In this document: positions 15,190 through 24,612 of the stretch, piece after piece
Numbering within the stretch: the stretch's first letter is position 1
Layout: each line of letters opens with the position of its first letter
Source: Deltaproteobacteria bacterium
Lineage (GTDB): Bacteria; Myxococcota_A; Polyangia; JACPQR01
Assembly: GCA_016190375.1 (NCBI GenBank)
Contig: JACPQR010000066.1
Location: 1 to 39,291 of the forward strand
Length of the DNA: 39,291 nt
Direction: 5' to 3'
Program-made: the position numbers and the translations under genes
Notes under the pieces: generated by a model
The model's database searches: none
Told to the model about the DNA's origin: nothing
The model's input: only the letters and a program-made list of their open reading frames with translations

Positions 15190-16248
15190 TCAGAAACTGC
15201 CCGAGCCTCCCTGGCCACAGTTGACGCAGTCCGCGTCGTTCGGGCGCTCGTTGCAGTCGAGCGGGCAATAGGGGACGCGGTTGAAGACGTAGGGATCGCC
15301 GTCGTCGGAGATCTCGTCGCACTCGACGCTCAGGCCCACGACCGACATCTCGCCGTAGCCACCGTCCTGGGCGAACCGCTCGGCGCAATCGGGATCGTCG
15401 CCGGACCATCCCGGCAGCGGCGGCAGCTCCTCTTCGACGCCCGCTTCCTCGTACCAGGCCTCGGTGCAGATCGACGCGACGACGCAGTCCTGGTCGGTCG
15501 GGTTCTCGGCGTCTCCGGCCCGGAGCGCGTAACAGAGCTCGAACTGGCCGGCGCAGTCGACCGTCAGCCGGTTGGTCGACCAGTCCTCTCCAGGCTGCGG
15601 CTCGGGCGGAGGGTTGTTCGGCGGCGTGGGACAGGTCGCCTGGCCGCCGGCTCCCATGTACGACGACACCGCGTACGTCCCGTCGGGGTAGACGACGAAG
15701 CAAGGGGAGAGGTTGTCGATCTCCCAGCGGCCCTCGGAGAAGCACATGCAGGCCTCGGGGCCCAGCCGGGCGCCCTCCTCGGGAATGACGTAGTCCTCGC
15801 ACGGCCCCCAGGCGCCGTAGAACTCGTTGAACGGCTCGCACACCGTCGTCCCGTCGTGGCATATGCCGCGGTCCCGGTTGACGCGCATCCCCGGCCAGCA
15901 CGGCGCCTCCTCGCCGACCGTCTCGCAGGGACATCCCTCGCGGTTCTTGTCGTCCGGACACTCGGGGGTCCCGCCGGGCGGCTCCGGCGGATCGACGGCG
16001 TTCCCGTCGGGCCCGCAGTACTGCGGCGGCGGGTCGTCCGCGAAGAACGCGTCCGGGTCGGGCTCGGGGATCTCGGGCGGGCGGTCGAGATCGCCGTCGT
16101 TGTCCGCGTCGGTGTCCGTGTCGCCATCGACGTCGCCGTCGCCGTCGCCGCCGCCCGAGTCGTCGTCATCGCCGCCGCCCCCGGCCGCCGGAGCGCACCC
16201 GACCCATCCCGAAGCCAACACGAGAAAGACGAGTCTCCAGGCCCTCAT
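15190..16248 (-). CDS. Asp-rich, Cys-rich lipoprotein, unknown function
   Basis: 352 residues from the ATG at 16248, which directly starts a signal peptide ending in lipobox WVGC. A low-complexity linker of DxDxDG repeats follows (GDGDVDGDTDTDADNDGD), resembling thrombospondin type 3 calcium-binding repeats. The rest (residues about 75-352) is rich in paired cysteines (CPDDKNREGCPC, YCPLDCNERPNDADCVNC) and is probably a disulphide-stabilised surface domain. This architecture is common in Myxococcota surface proteins. An alternative start 12 codons upstream would spoil the signal peptide. No enzyme motif seen. Confidence 0.72.
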   Translation of the reverse strand: MRAWRLVFLVLASGWVGCAPAAGGGGDDDDSGGGDGDGDVDGDTDTDADNDGDLDRPPEIPEPDPDAFFADDPPPQYCGPDGNAVDPPEPPGGTPECPDDKNREGCPCETVGEEAPCWPGMRVNRDRGICHDGTTVCEPFNEFYGAWGPCEDYVIPEEGARLGPEACMCFSEGRWEIDNLSPCFVVYPDGTYAVSSYMGAGGQATCPTPPNNPPPEPQPGEDWSTNRLTVDCAGQFELCYALRAGDAENPTDQDCVVASICTEAWYEEAGVEEELPPLPGWSGDDPDCAERFAQDGGYGEMSVVGLSVECDEISDDGDPYVFNRVPYCPLDCNERPNDADCVNCGQGGSGSF

Positions 16249-16355
16249 TGGTCCGGGTCTCCCGCATTCGCAAGAAACAGTCAAGTCGGGTCTCGGTGGG
16301 CTCCAACTCTCGGAGACGCCTTGCCTGGGCCATCGCGGCCGGGTATATGGAGGAT

Positions 16356-16580
16356 ATGGAGCGTCGAACCACGGTCGTCCTCCAGCGAGACGAGGACGAG
16401 GCGCTGCGAAGCGCCAGCAAGGCGGCGGGGATATCGCAGTCGGAGCTGATCAGGCGAGGGATCGCGTTGGTCACCGCGCCCTACCGGCGACACCGCGCAC
16501 CGAGGACGGGGTGGCTGCGACTCACGAGGCGTGAGATCGATGCCCTCATGGGCGACGAGCTCGGCGATCGAGACGCATGA
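16356..16580 (+). CDS. Ribbon-helix-helix antitoxin, VapB-like
   Basis: 74 residues. The N-terminus MERRTTVVLQRDEDEALRSA and the SQSELIRRGI helix fit a ribbon-helix-helix DNA-binding domain. The C-terminal 30 residues would neutralise the toxin. The last four bases overlap the PIN toxin start (ATGA), the classical antitoxin-toxin arrangement. The start is uncertain: ATG at 16356 gives the RHH domain, while ATG at 16347 would add three residues. Such antitoxins normally repress their own promoter, here in the 107 bp shared with the divergent lipoprotein gene. Confidence 0.75.
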   Translation: MERRTTVVLQRDEDEALRSASKAAGISQSELIRRGIALVTAPYRRHRAPRTGWLRLTRREIDALMGDELGDRDA

Positions 16581-16996
16581 AGGACCCCCCTCTGATCCTG
16601 GACACCAGCGGCTGGCTCCTGGCGCTGGCGGGTGCTCGCGAGTACGCGAGGGCGCTCGAGGGATGTGTTCGAGCGATCGTGCCGGGCCTGGTCCTCGCGG
16701 AAGTGGATTGGCATCTACGGTCCAGAAGGAGTCAGATGCGGCGACTGATGCGGGAGCTCTGGGTCTGCTCCTATGACTATCAGCCACCGAGCCGCGCCGA
16801 CCTCGACCGAGCCATGGAGATCGATCGGAAGTTCGCCGACCTCGAGCTGGGTCTGGTCGACGCGAGCGTCGCCGCTCTCGCGGAGCGACTCGAGATCTAT
16901 CGCGTCTTGACGACCGACAGCGACTTCGCGGCGGTGCGCGTCGGGACCAGGTGGCGAAAGCCGCTCGAGCTCGCCGTCCCTCTCCTCGAGCGCTAG
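16577..16996 (+). CDS. PIN-domain ribonuclease toxin, VapC-like
   Basis: 139 residues with the PIN acidic set: Asp9 (LILDTSGW), Glu42 (LAEVDWH), Asp95 (LGLVDASVAALAERL) and Asp114/Asp116 (LTTDSDFAAVR). VapC toxins are Mg-dependent endoribonucleases that cut tRNA or rRNA when the antitoxin is lost. All catalytic residues are present, so it looks functional. It is translationally coupled to the antitoxin by a four-base overlap. Its stop overlaps the stop of actF on the opposite strand, so the pair abuts the end of the respiratory cluster. Confidence 0.85.
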   Translation: MKDPPLILDTSGWLLALAGAREYARALEGCVRAIVPGLVLAEVDWHLRSRRSQMRRLMRELWVCSYDYQPPSRADLDRAMEIDRKFADLELGLVDASVAALAERLEIYRVLTTDSDFAAVRVGTRWRKPLELAVPLLER

Positions 16997-18168
16997 GTGT
17001 GGTGATGGAGGCTCTCGCCGAGGGTCGGGTCGCCGGCCGGGACCAGATTGGCGCGACCGAGGGCGCGGAAGAAGACGAGGGCGCCGAGCGCGATGGCGCC
17101 CGCGAGCGGGAGCACCTCGAGGGGGCCCAGCGCGGGCGCTTCGCCGAGGATGGGCTTCATGATCATGAGGTACAGGTCCAGCCAGTGGCCGGCGAGGACC
17201 AGGAACGAGACCCGCAGGAGCATCTTCTCGTTCCGCTTCGCGGCGCGCGGGAGCAGGAGCAGGAACGGAAGGGCCCAGTTCGCGACCACGTTCACGATCG
17301 ACAGCGGGAGCCAGCCACCCGAGGTCCTGCCGACGAAGTAGGCGGTCTCCTCGGGGATGTTCGAGTACCAGATGAGCATGTACTGCGAGAACCAGATGTA
17401 CGCCCAGAAGGTGCAGAAGCCGAAGAGGAGCTTGCCGAGGTCGTGCAGGTGCTCCTCGGTCACGATCCCGTGGAGCGCGCCGAGGCGGCGGAGCACGATG
17501 CACACGACGGTGATCGCGGCCAGGCTCGACGTGAACAGGCCAGCGAAGCTGTAGACGGCGAAGATCGTGCTGAACCAGTGGGGCTCCAGCGACATCACCC
17601 AGTCGAAGGTCGCGACCGAGAAGGTGGGCGCGAAGAGGAGCAGGAAGACGGCCGAGAGCCGGACGTTCGAGGCCGTGCGGCCGGGATCACCGTCGCCGTC
17701 CTGCGCGCGAGAGTTGGCGGAGAGCCGCCAGGCGAAGAGGAGCCAGAGCCCGAAGCAAACAGCGGCGCGGCCGACGAAGAACGGGAGGTCGAGCCAGCCC
17801 TGCTTGGCCCGAAGGATCGCGTCGCCGGCGACGGTCTCGTGGTGGGTCCACTCGTAGATGTGGCTCCCGCCGATCGCCACGAGCGCGAGGAGGGCCGCGG
17901 CGATCGGCAGCGCGGCCGACATCGCCTCCGGGACGCGCCTGAGCGCCGTGCTCCAGCCCGCCTTCGTGACGTGCTGGAGCGCCACGAAGAACACGCCGCC
18001 GAGCGCGAGCCCGAGGACGGCGTAGCCGGCAAGAAGAAGATTCCCCCAGGCGCGGTGCGGCGAGACGAACAGGCCGGCGACGAGCGTCACCGCTCCCGCG
18101 ACCGCGATGCCGGTCAGGGTCTTCGTCAACGCCCGGGGCGGAGCCCATCCTGCGGTTCGCGCGCTCAT
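16993..18168 (-). CDS. actF: Alternative complex III membrane subunit ActF
   Basis: 391 residues, about ten transmembrane helices. It is the ActF/quinol:cytochrome c oxidoreductase membrane subunit 2 type, a relative of ActC in the NrfD-like fold, with typical segments ALQHVTKAGWS, PTFSVATFDWVMSLEPHWFSTIF and WYSNIPEETAYFV. ACIII takes electrons from quinol and passes them to cytochrome c or directly to an oxidase, replacing cytochrome bc1. It is the last gene of the act operon (A-B-C-D-E-F), overlapping actE by four bases. No actG or oxidase gene follows; the next gene is on the other strand. Confidence 0.9.
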   Translation of the reverse strand: MSARTAGWAPPRALTKTLTGIAVAGAVTLVAGLFVSPHRAWGNLLLAGYAVLGLALGGVFFVALQHVTKAGWSTALRRVPEAMSAALPIAAALLALVAIGGSHIYEWTHHETVAGDAILRAKQGWLDLPFFVGRAAVCFGLWLLFAWRLSANSRAQDGDGDPGRTASNVRLSAVFLLLFAPTFSVATFDWVMSLEPHWFSTIFAVYSFAGLFTSSLAAITVVCIVLRRLGALHGIVTEEHLHDLGKLLFGFCTFWAYIWFSQYMLIWYSNIPEETAYFVGRTSGGWLPLSIVNVVANWALPFLLLLPRAAKRNEKMLLRVSFLVLAGHWLDLYLMIMKPILGEAPALGPLEVLPLAGAIALGALVFFRALGRANLVPAGDPTLGESLHHHT

Positions 18169-18800
18169 CGTGCGGCCTCAGGCGGCTGTGCAGCCCGCGC
18201 CGGCCGAGCGGCCTGCTGCGGCTGTGCATCCGGCGCCTGTGCGGCCTGGAGCGACCGGATGAACCGGACCGCCCGCCAGCGGTCGTCCCGATCGACCTGC
18301 GAGGCGTACGAGGCCATGTTGCCCTGTCCGTACGTGATGACGTGGAAGATGCGACCGTCCGGCAGCGAGCGGGCGTTCGTGGCGAGGAGCGACGGGGGCG
18401 GCGGGACGCCACGCCGCACGACGGGCCCGTCACCGAGACCTCCGGCGCCGTGGCAGACCTGGCAGAACGTCGCGAAGACCTTCTGGCCCCTCGCGAGCGC
18501 GGCGCCGTCGCCCGCGCCGAAGGGGTTGTGAAGCTCCGTCCCCGCACGCCGGGCGCTCTGTTCGCTCGCGTCGTAGTGCAAGGGCGGCAGCTCGCGCGGG
18601 ATCGCGAACGGCGCCGCGAGCGCCGTGCCGACCGGGACCGGGGCGGTCGACGACTGCGACTCGTAGGCGACGGAGCTCGCCATCTCCGTGAAGACGGCGT
18701 AGTTGGGTCTGGAGAAGTCCGGCCGGACGGCCCAGTTGAAGGCGAGTGATCCCGCGAGAACCCCGAGCGCGATGACGACGAGCCAGCCTCGCGCGCTCAC
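18165..18800 (-). CDS. actE: Alternative complex III monohaem cytochrome c ActE
   Basis: 211 residues. An N-terminal membrane anchor (residues 4-22) is followed by the conserved RPDFSRPNYAVFTEM segment of ActE, and a single c-type haem domain with C113-x2-C116-H117 (CQVCH) and probable axial Met162 (GNMASYASQV). The C-terminal tail is Ala/Pro/Gln-rich. In ACIII this haem relays electrons to the soluble acceptor. It overlaps actD and actF by four bases each, so translation is coupled. Confidence 0.9.
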   Translation of the reverse strand: MSARGWLVVIALGVLAGSLAFNWAVRPDFSRPNYAVFTEMASSVAYESQSSTAPVPVGTALAAPFAIPRELPPLHYDASEQSARRAGTELHNPFGAGDGAALARGQKVFATFCQVCHGAGGLGDGPVVRRGVPPPPSLLATNARSLPDGRIFHVITYGQGNMASYASQVDRDDRWRAVRFIRSLQAAQAPDAQPQQAARPARAAQPPEAAR

Positions 18801-19378
18801 GGCGCATCCTCCACTCGTTCATGGACGAGGGCGGGGTCGTGCGGCGCGAGCATGCGGCGCACCTCGTCGGCGTCGAAGGCCGCCGAGCTCTGGGCCAGGA
18901 CGAGGACGAAGTGGTCATTCGTCACGCGCGGATCGGACAGGCACGGCGCCCTGCCCGGAAACATCCGCGCTCGCCAGAAGAGCGCAGCGACCGAGCCGAG
19001 ACCCGCGCAGAGCACCGTGAGCTCGAAGGCCACTGGCACGAAGGCCGGCCAGGAGTTCCAGGGCTTGCCGCCGACGTTGATCGGCCAGCTCACGGCGGAG
19101 GACCAGAACTGCAGCGCGAGCGCGCCGACGAGGCCGAACAGGCCGAAGAAGAAGCAGGCGAACGTGAGGCGCGATGGCCGAAGCCCCATCGCCCGATCGA
19201 GCCCGTGGACGGCGTAGGGCGTGAAGACGTCCACGATCTCGTAGCCCTTCTCGCGCGCCTCGCGGGTCGCGGCGAGGACGTCGTCCTCGCTCCGGAAGGC
19301 CGCCACCATCAGGCGCCTCTGCTCGCCTCGCCTCGGGGATCCACGCAGGCCGGGGACGCCGTGAGAATCGCGCCTCAT
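18797..19378 (-). CDS. actD: Alternative complex III subunit ActD (DUF3341)
   Basis: 193 residues. The soluble N-terminus [43 protein letters not shown] matches the DUF3341 family in which ActD falls. Two transmembrane helices follow (about 73-92 and 112-134) and a short cytoplasmic tail contains the NDHFVLVL segment. ActD is a structural subunit without cofactor. The ATG at 19378 overlaps the actC stop; an alternative start at Met24 would remove 23 poorly conserved residues, so the true start may be internal. Confidence 0.88.
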   Translation of the reverse strand: MRRDSHGVPGLRGSPRRGEQRRLMVAAFRSEDDVLAATREAREKGYEIVDVFTPYAVHGLDRAMGLRPSRLTFACFFFGLFGLVGALALQFWSSAVSWPINVGGKPWNSWPAFVPVAFELTVLCAGLGSVAALFWRARMFPGRAPCLSDPRVTNDHFVLVLAQSSAAFDADEVRRMLAPHDPALVHERVEDAP

Positions 19379-20847
19379 TGACCGGCCCCCTTCCTGGCGC
19401 CCCGGGCGTAGCCGAGGACGCCCTTGACCTCGCCGATTGCGATGACCGGCAGGGCCCGGCAGAAGAGGAGGAACAGCGTGAAGAACAGGCCGAAGCTGCC
19501 GAGGAGCGTCCCGATCTCGATGAGCGTCGGGCTGTAGCCGGACCAGCTCGAGGGCAGGTAGTCCCGGCTGAGCGAGGTGACGATGATGACGAACCGCTCG
19601 AACCACATCCCCACGTTGATCAGGAGGGAGAGCACGAAGACCAGCGCGACGTTCGTGCGGACCTTCTTCGACCACAGGAGCTGCGGAACGAGCACGTTGC
19701 AGCCGACCATCGTCCAGTAGGCCCACTTGAACGGTCCCATCGCGCGGTTCAGGAAGACGAACCGCTCGTAGCCGTTGGCCGAGTACCAGGCGGTGAAGAA
19801 CTCGGTCCCGTACGCGAGGGCGACGCAGCCGCCCGTGACGATGATGATCTTGCACATCGCCTCGATGTGGCGGACCGTGATGTACTCCTCGAACCGCAGG
19901 GTCTTTCGCGCGATGATCATGAGCGTCAGGACCATCGCGAACCCCGAGAAGACGGCGCCCGCGACGAAGTACGGCGGGAAGATGGTCGTGTGCCAGCCCG
20001 GGATCACCGAGGTCGCGAAGTCGAAGCTGACGATCGTGTGCACCGAGAGCACGAGCGGCGTCGCGAGCCCGGCCAGGAGCAGGTACACGGTCTCGTAACG
20101 CGTCCAGGTGCGCGTCGAGCCGTTCCAGCCGAGGCTGAAGATCGCGTAGAGCCGGCGGCGCAGCGGCGACTTCGCGCGATCGCGCGCCGTGGCGAGGTCG
20201 GGGACGAGGCCCAGGTACCAGAACACGAGCGAGATCAGGAAGTAGGTGCTGATCGCGAAGACGTCCCACAGGAGCGGCGAACGGAAGTTCACCCAGAGCG
20301 ATCCCCTGCTGTTCGGGTACGGGAGCATCCAGTACGCGAGCCACGGGCGACCCATGTGGATGATCGGGAAGAGACCCGCGCAGATCACGGCGAAGATGGT
20401 CATCGCCTCCGCGGCCCGGTTGATCGACGTGCGCCACCGCTGCCGGAAGAGGAAGAGGATGGCCGAGATGAGCGTGCCGGCGTGCCCGATGCCGATCCAG
20501 AAGACGAAGTTCGTGATGTCGAAGGCCCAGCCGACGGTCCTGTTGAGGCCCCAGGTCCCGATCCCGGTGGCGATCTGGTAGGCGACGCAGGCGACGCCGA
20601 TCGCCATCGCGGTGAAGGCCACGGCGAAGGTCGCCTTCCACGCCAGGGTCGACTTGCGCTCGAGCGGCGCACAGACCTCGTCGGTGACCTGCGCGAGCGT
20701 CTTGTCACCGTCGATGAACGGCACGCGGAAGGGCGCGAGGTGAGAGCCGTGGCCCGATCCGTGATGGGCGCCTCGCCCGGGCCGATCAGGTCGCCCGTTC
20801 ACGGCGAAGGACTCGTCGCGATCGTAAAGCTCGGTCCTGTCAGCCAT
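19375..20847 (-). CDS. actC: Alternative complex III quinol-site membrane subunit ActC
   Basis: 490 residues, NrfD/PsrC-like with about ten helices. After a polar N-terminus (residues 1-70, His/Gly-rich), segments such as [39 protein letters not shown] and [18 protein letters not shown] loops match ActC, where quinol is oxidised and protons may be moved. It is encoded directly after actB with an eight-base overlap. All residues that I can compare look intact. The family call is firm; the protonation path cannot be judged from sequence alone. Confidence 0.92.
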   Translation of the reverse strand: MADRTELYDRDESFAVNGRPDRPGRGAHHGSGHGSHLAPFRVPFIDGDKTLAQVTDEVCAPLERKSTLAWKATFAVAFTAMAIGVACVAYQIATGIGTWGLNRTVGWAFDITNFVFWIGIGHAGTLISAILFLFRQRWRTSINRAAEAMTIFAVICAGLFPIIHMGRPWLAYWMLPYPNSRGSLWVNFRSPLLWDVFAISTYFLISLVFWYLGLVPDLATARDRAKSPLRRRLYAIFSLGWNGSTRTWTRYETVYLLLAGLATPLVLSVHTIVSFDFATSVIPGWHTTIFPPYFVAGAVFSGFAMVLTLMIIARKTLRFEEYITVRHIEAMCKIIIVTGGCVALAYGTEFFTAWYSANGYERFVFLNRAMGPFKWAYWTMVGCNVLVPQLLWSKKVRTNVALVFVLSLLINVGMWFERFVIIVTSLSRDYLPSSWSGYSPTLIEIGTLLGSFGLFFTLFLLFCRALPVIAIGEVKGVLGYARGARKGAGQ

Positions 20848-23800
20848 GGCGGCCTCCTCGGGAGCCGGGCCGCACGAGGGCGAGGTAGGAGACGGACGGG
20901 CGCACCTCGATCTCTTCGAGCGCCCGGTAGTTCCGCGGGTCGCGGCGCAGGCGTGAGACCTCGCTGTCCGGGTCGTTGAGGTCCCCGAACGCGATGGCCC
21001 GCGAGGGACAGGACTCCTGGCAAGCGGTCTCGACCTCGCCGTCCGTGATCTTCGTCCCGAGACGCCGCGCCTCGTGCTTGGCCTCCTGGATGCGCTGAAC
21101 GCACATCGAGCACTTCTCCATGACCCCGCGCGTCCGGATCGTCACCTCGGGGTTGAGGACCATGTTCTCCATGCGGTCCTCGTGCCGGTAGTCGAACCAG
21201 TTGAAGCGCCGCGTCTTGAACGGGCAGTTGTTGGCGCAGTATCGCGTGCCGACGCAGCGGTTGTAGACCTGCTGGTTGAGCCCCTCCGAGCTGTGCACGG
21301 TCGCGAGGACCGGGCAGACGGTCTCGCAGGGCGCGTTCTCGCAGTGCTGGCACATCAGGGGCTGCATCAGCGTCTCGATGCGGCCGGCCTCGTCGGCGTA
21401 GTAGCGGTCGATCCGCATCCAGTGCATCTCGCGGTGGCGGGCGACCTCGTCCTTGCCGACGACCGGCACGTTGTTCTCGGCCTGGCAGCCGATGACGCAG
21501 GCGCTGCAGCCGGTGCAGGCGGACAGGTCCACCACCATCCCCCAGTGGTGGCCGCGCATCGGATGGTCCTCGGGCCAGAGCGAGCGCAGCTCCTCCTCGT
21601 GAGATTCGGGACGCTCGCCGGCCTCGAACGCCGCGAAGCCCAGCTCCTGCACCACGGGGCGGCGCTCGCCGCCGATCTCCTTCGGCTCCTCGATCTGGTG
21701 ATGGTCCTGCGTGCAGGCCAGGTTCACGCGCCGGCGGGTCTTCGCGACTTCGACCTCGACGTCCGGGAGCTGCACGGCTCCGTCCCTGAGCACGGCGAGG
21801 CCGGCCGCACGCGTGCCCACCGTCTGGCCGCGCTCGACGGTCGGCCGGCCCTGGAGCCACTCCGGGCCGATCCCCGCGAAGCGATCGGTGCCCATGCGAC
21901 CGTAGCCCAGGGGGATCGCGACGACCTCCGGGTGCTGGCCCGGCTGGATATGGGCGGGCAGCTCGATCCGCCGCTCTCCGACCGTCACCTTCACGATGTC
22001 GCCCTGCTCGATGCCGCGCGACCTCGCGGTGACGGGGGCGAGCGAGGCGTAGTTGTCCCAGACCACCTTGGTGATCGGGTCGGGGAGCTCGTGCAGCCAC
22101 GGACTGTGCGCGTGCTGGCCCGCGTGCATCGCCACCGTCGGGTACAGGACCAGCGCCATGCCCGACCCGACGCGCGCGGCGGGCGAGGGAATCTCGCGGC
22201 TCGAATCGAAGGCTCGCAGGGCCCTCTCGGCGGCGAGGACGGCGAAGCCCTGCCTGACCGTCTCGTCCCAGAAGCCGTCGAAGGTCGGATGCGCCGACTG
22301 GCGCGGGAAGAGGTGATCGCGCCAGTGGGCCCGCAGGATGTCGCGGTCGGTCCTCCGCTCCCCCGCTCCCGTCCACGCCGTCAGGCTCTCGCGCAACGCT
22401 CGCGTCCCCCTGAGCGGACGGACGGTCGGCTGGGTCACGGTGAGGACGCCGGCGACGGGCTCGGCGTCGTCCCAGGACTCGAGCGGGTGGTGGTCGGGGC
22501 AGTCGTAGCTCGTCAGGCTCGTGGTCTCGTCGAGGCGGTCGGCGAACCCGACGCTGAGGGGCACCTTCTCGAGCGCCTCGGCGAACCCGAGCGCGTCGGG
22601 GAGCTCGTAGACAGGGTTACAGCCGTGGACGAGGAGCGCCGCGATCCGCCCAGCGCGCATCTGACCGACGAGATCGGCGACCTCCGAGTCGTCTCCGCGC
22701 CGCTGGTACGAGGGCTCCTCGATGTCGAGCGTCGTGCCGTAGGCACCGAGAGCTTCGTTGACCGCGTTGATCGCCGCCTGGACGCCGGCGTCGTTCGTGC
22801 CCGAGACGACCAGCGCCCTGCCGCGAGCGCGCCAGAGTCGATCAGCGAGGTCGCCGAGCGTCGCGTCCGCTTCCGGGGCTCCCGTGACGATGCGCCGTCC
22901 AGCGCGCGCTCCGACGAGGCCCGCGAGGCCGCCGACGAGCCCGGCGATCTCGTCGGGCCGCACGGGGATCCGCTCGTCCGCCTTCGCGCCGGTGAGCGAG
23001 AGGCGCGACTCGACCTGCACGACGGTCGACATTCGGTGCGGGTGGTTGTCCAGCACGCGCCCGGCCCGCCAGCCGGCAGTGAACTCGACCGGGGAGATCC
23101 AGGTGCCCAGGAAGTCCGCGTCGAAGCTCACGATGAGCTCTGCGCGCTCGAAGTGATAGCGGGGGAGGGCACGAACGCCGTGGGTACGAAGATGAGCGTC
23201 GAGGATCGCGGACGCCGAGAGCGCGTCGACCTCGACGAGCCTTCCGTCCGCGAAGGAGCCGAGGAACCGCTCGATGACGGCGCGCGTCGTCGGGCTCGTG
23301 ATCGAGCAGGACAGGATCCGCACCGCGCCGCGCTCCTCGCGGATGCGCGCCAGCTTCTGGGTGATCGTCCGATCGACATCGGCCCAGCTCGACCTCTCGC
23401 GCCCGGCGGTCGGGTGATCCAGCCGCTGCGAGTCGTACAGAGAGAGGACCATCGCCTGACCGACCGCGCAGAGCCCTCCGCGAGAGACGGGATGGTCGCG
23501 GTTGCCCTCGAGCTTGATCGGACGCCCGTCGCGGGTCTTGGCGACGATGCCGCAGCCTGCCGTGCAGCCGCCGCAGGTCGAGGCGTAGTGGAGCGCCCGA
23601 CCGGGCGTCAGCCCCTCGGGCTGGTCGAGCGTGGGCACGATGCGATGAGTCAGCGCGCGATCGCAACCAGCCACCGCGGCGCCCGCGAAGGCGAAGCCAG
23701 CGGCGCGGAGGAAAGATCGGCGGCTCACCGCGTGCTCGCCCGCCCCGGCGGCCGCCTCGGCCCGGCCGGCGTTCGGGTCCACGGCGTTCAGGTGCACCCG

Positions 23801-23962
23801 CCCGTCCTCGATTTGAGCGCGGGTGGGGCTAGCCCCCCCCGCGGGCCCCCCCCGCGTGAACGCTCGGTGAGCCCGCTCACTACGGCGGAGTCCCCTTCGG
23901 GGAGGATCTGAATCCGCCTCCGTTCGCTGCTCCTCGAGCCCATGGAGCACCTTCGTTCTCAT
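20840..23962 (-). CDS. actB: Alternative complex III iron-sulfur subunit ActB
   Basis: 1040 residues, a fusion of a molybdopterin-oxidoreductase-like part (about 100-720) and a PsrB-like ferredoxin part (about 780-1000). A Tat motif [10 protein letters not shown] sits at 80-89 with a Cys at 100. Residues 130-165 hold C130, C133, C137 and C165, a complete N-terminal 4Fe-4S motif. The ferredoxin part has [37 protein letters not shown] and CSMC/CQESCP. Residues 11-46 are encoded by a GC-rich palindrome and look foreign. The ATG at 23962 overlaps the actA stop (ATGA), which supports the start. Confidence 0.9.
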   Translation of the reverse strand: MRTKVLHGLEEQRTEADSDPPRRGLRRSERAHRAFTRGGPAGGASPTRAQIEDGRVHLNAVDPNAGRAEAAAGAGEHAVSRRSFLRAAGFAFAGAAVAGCDRALTHRIVPTLDQPEGLTPGRALHYASTCGGCTAGCGIVAKTRDGRPIKLEGNRDHPVSRGGLCAVGQAMVLSLYDSQRLDHPTAGRERSSWADVDRTITQKLARIREERGAVRILSCSITSPTTRAVIERFLGSFADGRLVEVDALSASAILDAHLRTHGVRALPRYHFERAELIVSFDADFLGTWISPVEFTAGWRAGRVLDNHPHRMSTVVQVESRLSLTGAKADERIPVRPDEIAGLVGGLAGLVGARAGRRIVTGAPEADATLGDLADRLWRARGRALVVSGTNDAGVQAAINAVNEALGAYGTTLDIEEPSYQRRGDDSEVADLVGQMRAGRIAALLVHGCNPVYELPDALGFAEALEKVPLSVGFADRLDETTSLTSYDCPDHHPLESWDDAEPVAGVLTVTQPTVRPLRGTRALRESLTAWTGAGERRTDRDILRAHWRDHLFPRQSAHPTFDGFWDETVRQGFAVLAAERALRAFDSSREIPSPAARVGSGMALVLYPTVAMHAGQHAHSPWLHELPDPITKVVWDNYASLAPVTARSRGIEQGDIVKVTVGERRIELPAHIQPGQHPEVVAIPLGYGRMGTDRFAGIGPEWLQGRPTVERGQTVGTRAAGLAVLRDGAVQLPDVEVEVAKTRRRVNLACTQDHHQIEEPKEIGGERRPVVQELGFAAFEAGERPESHEEELRSLWPEDHPMRGHHWGMVVDLSACTGCSACVIGCQAENNVPVVGKDEVARHREMHWMRIDRYYADEAGRIETLMQPLMCQHCENAPCETVCPVLATVHSSEGLNQQVYNRCVGTRYCANNCPFKTRRFNWFDYRHEDRMENMVLNPEVTIRTRGVMEKCSMCVQRIQEAKHEARRLGTKITDGEVETACQESCPSRAIAFGDLNDPDSEVSRLRRDPRNYRALEEIEVRPSVSYLALVRPGSRGGRHG
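23825..23930. repeat. GC-rich palindromic element inside actB (family 2, copy A)
   Basis: It contains the palindrome GGGGCTAGCCCC, two runs of eight C, then CTACGGCGGAG (ending 23890), an internal TCCCC-TTC-GGGGA hairpin, and GAATCCGCCTCCGTTCGCT. The GGCGGA and TCCGCC arms are 23884-23889 and 23913-23918. Apart from the internal hairpin, the last part is almost identical to copy B at 34041-34096. It is translated in frame as residues 11-46 of ActB. Confidence 0.7.
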
Positions 23963-24612
23963 TGGTGGCACACGACGCAGTCGGTGGACGCTCGGTGGGG
24001 ATCGCGGTCGGCCTTGGCCCGGGCGTTGGAGTCGCGATGGCAGCTCAAGCACCAGCCCATCGACAGGTCCGAGGACTGGGACACGCGCTCCATCGTCTGG
24101 ACGTCGCCGTGGCAGCTCTGGCACTCGACGCCGGCCGCGATGTGGCGGCGGTGGTCGAACGAGACGAAGTCGGGGACGTGGTGCACCCGGGTCCAGCGGA
24201 TTGCCCTCTGGCTCTTGCTCGGATCGCGCTTGCCGTCGGTACCGAGGCCGAGCGCGTCGTACAGCTTGCGGATCTCGGGGGAGAAGACGGGCCGCGGGTC
24301 TCGCCCGGCCCGCCGCGCCGCGGCCTCCTCCTCCTGGACCTGCGCCTGCGTGGCCGTCACGAAGCGGTGGCAGTTCATGCAGACGCTGGCGGACGGAACT
24401 CCCGCGTGCCGGCTCTTCTCGGCGCCGGAGTGGCAGTACAGGCAAGGCACCTCGAGCTCGCCCGCGTGCAGCCGGTGCGAGTAGGCGATCGGCTGCACCG
24501 GCGAGTAGCCCTGGTCGTTGCCGGGCAGGCGCACCGTCGCCGCCTGGGCGAAGATCACCGCGCCCAGGGCCAGGCAGACGAGCACCACGATGATGACGGT
24601 CCTGCGCGTCAC
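23959..24612 (-). CDS. actA: Alternative complex III pentahaem cytochrome c ActA
   Basis: 217 residues with an N-terminal membrane anchor (residues 5-22) and five c-type haem sites: CLYCH, CMNCH, CQSCH, CLSCH and CVVCH. The order and spacing match the periplasmic pentahaem ActA subunit of ACIII. The GTG start at 24612 shares its G with the stop of the preceding narK, and GGAGGTG lies eight bases upstream, so the start is well supported. The stop overlaps the actB ATG. It is the first act gene, directly coupled to nitrate/nitrite transport genes. Confidence 0.93.
   Translation of the reverse strand: MTRRTVIIVVLVCLALGAVIFAQAATVRLPGNDQGYSPVQPIAYSHRLHAGELEVPCLYCHSGAEKSRHAGVPSASVCMNCHRFVTATQAQVQEEEAAARRAGRDPRPVFSPEIRKLYDALGLGTDGKRDPSKSQRAIRWTRVHHVPDFVSFDHRRHIAAGVECQSCHGDVQTMERVSQSSDLSMGWCLSCHRDSNARAKADRDPHRASTDCVVCHQ

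Noticed and set aside
20840..23962. ActB as a catalytic molybdoenzyme such as polysulfide reductase
   Set aside because: The order actA-B-C-D-E-F, the pentahaem ActA and DUF3341 ActD identify ACIII, whose ActB is not known to carry molybdenum.
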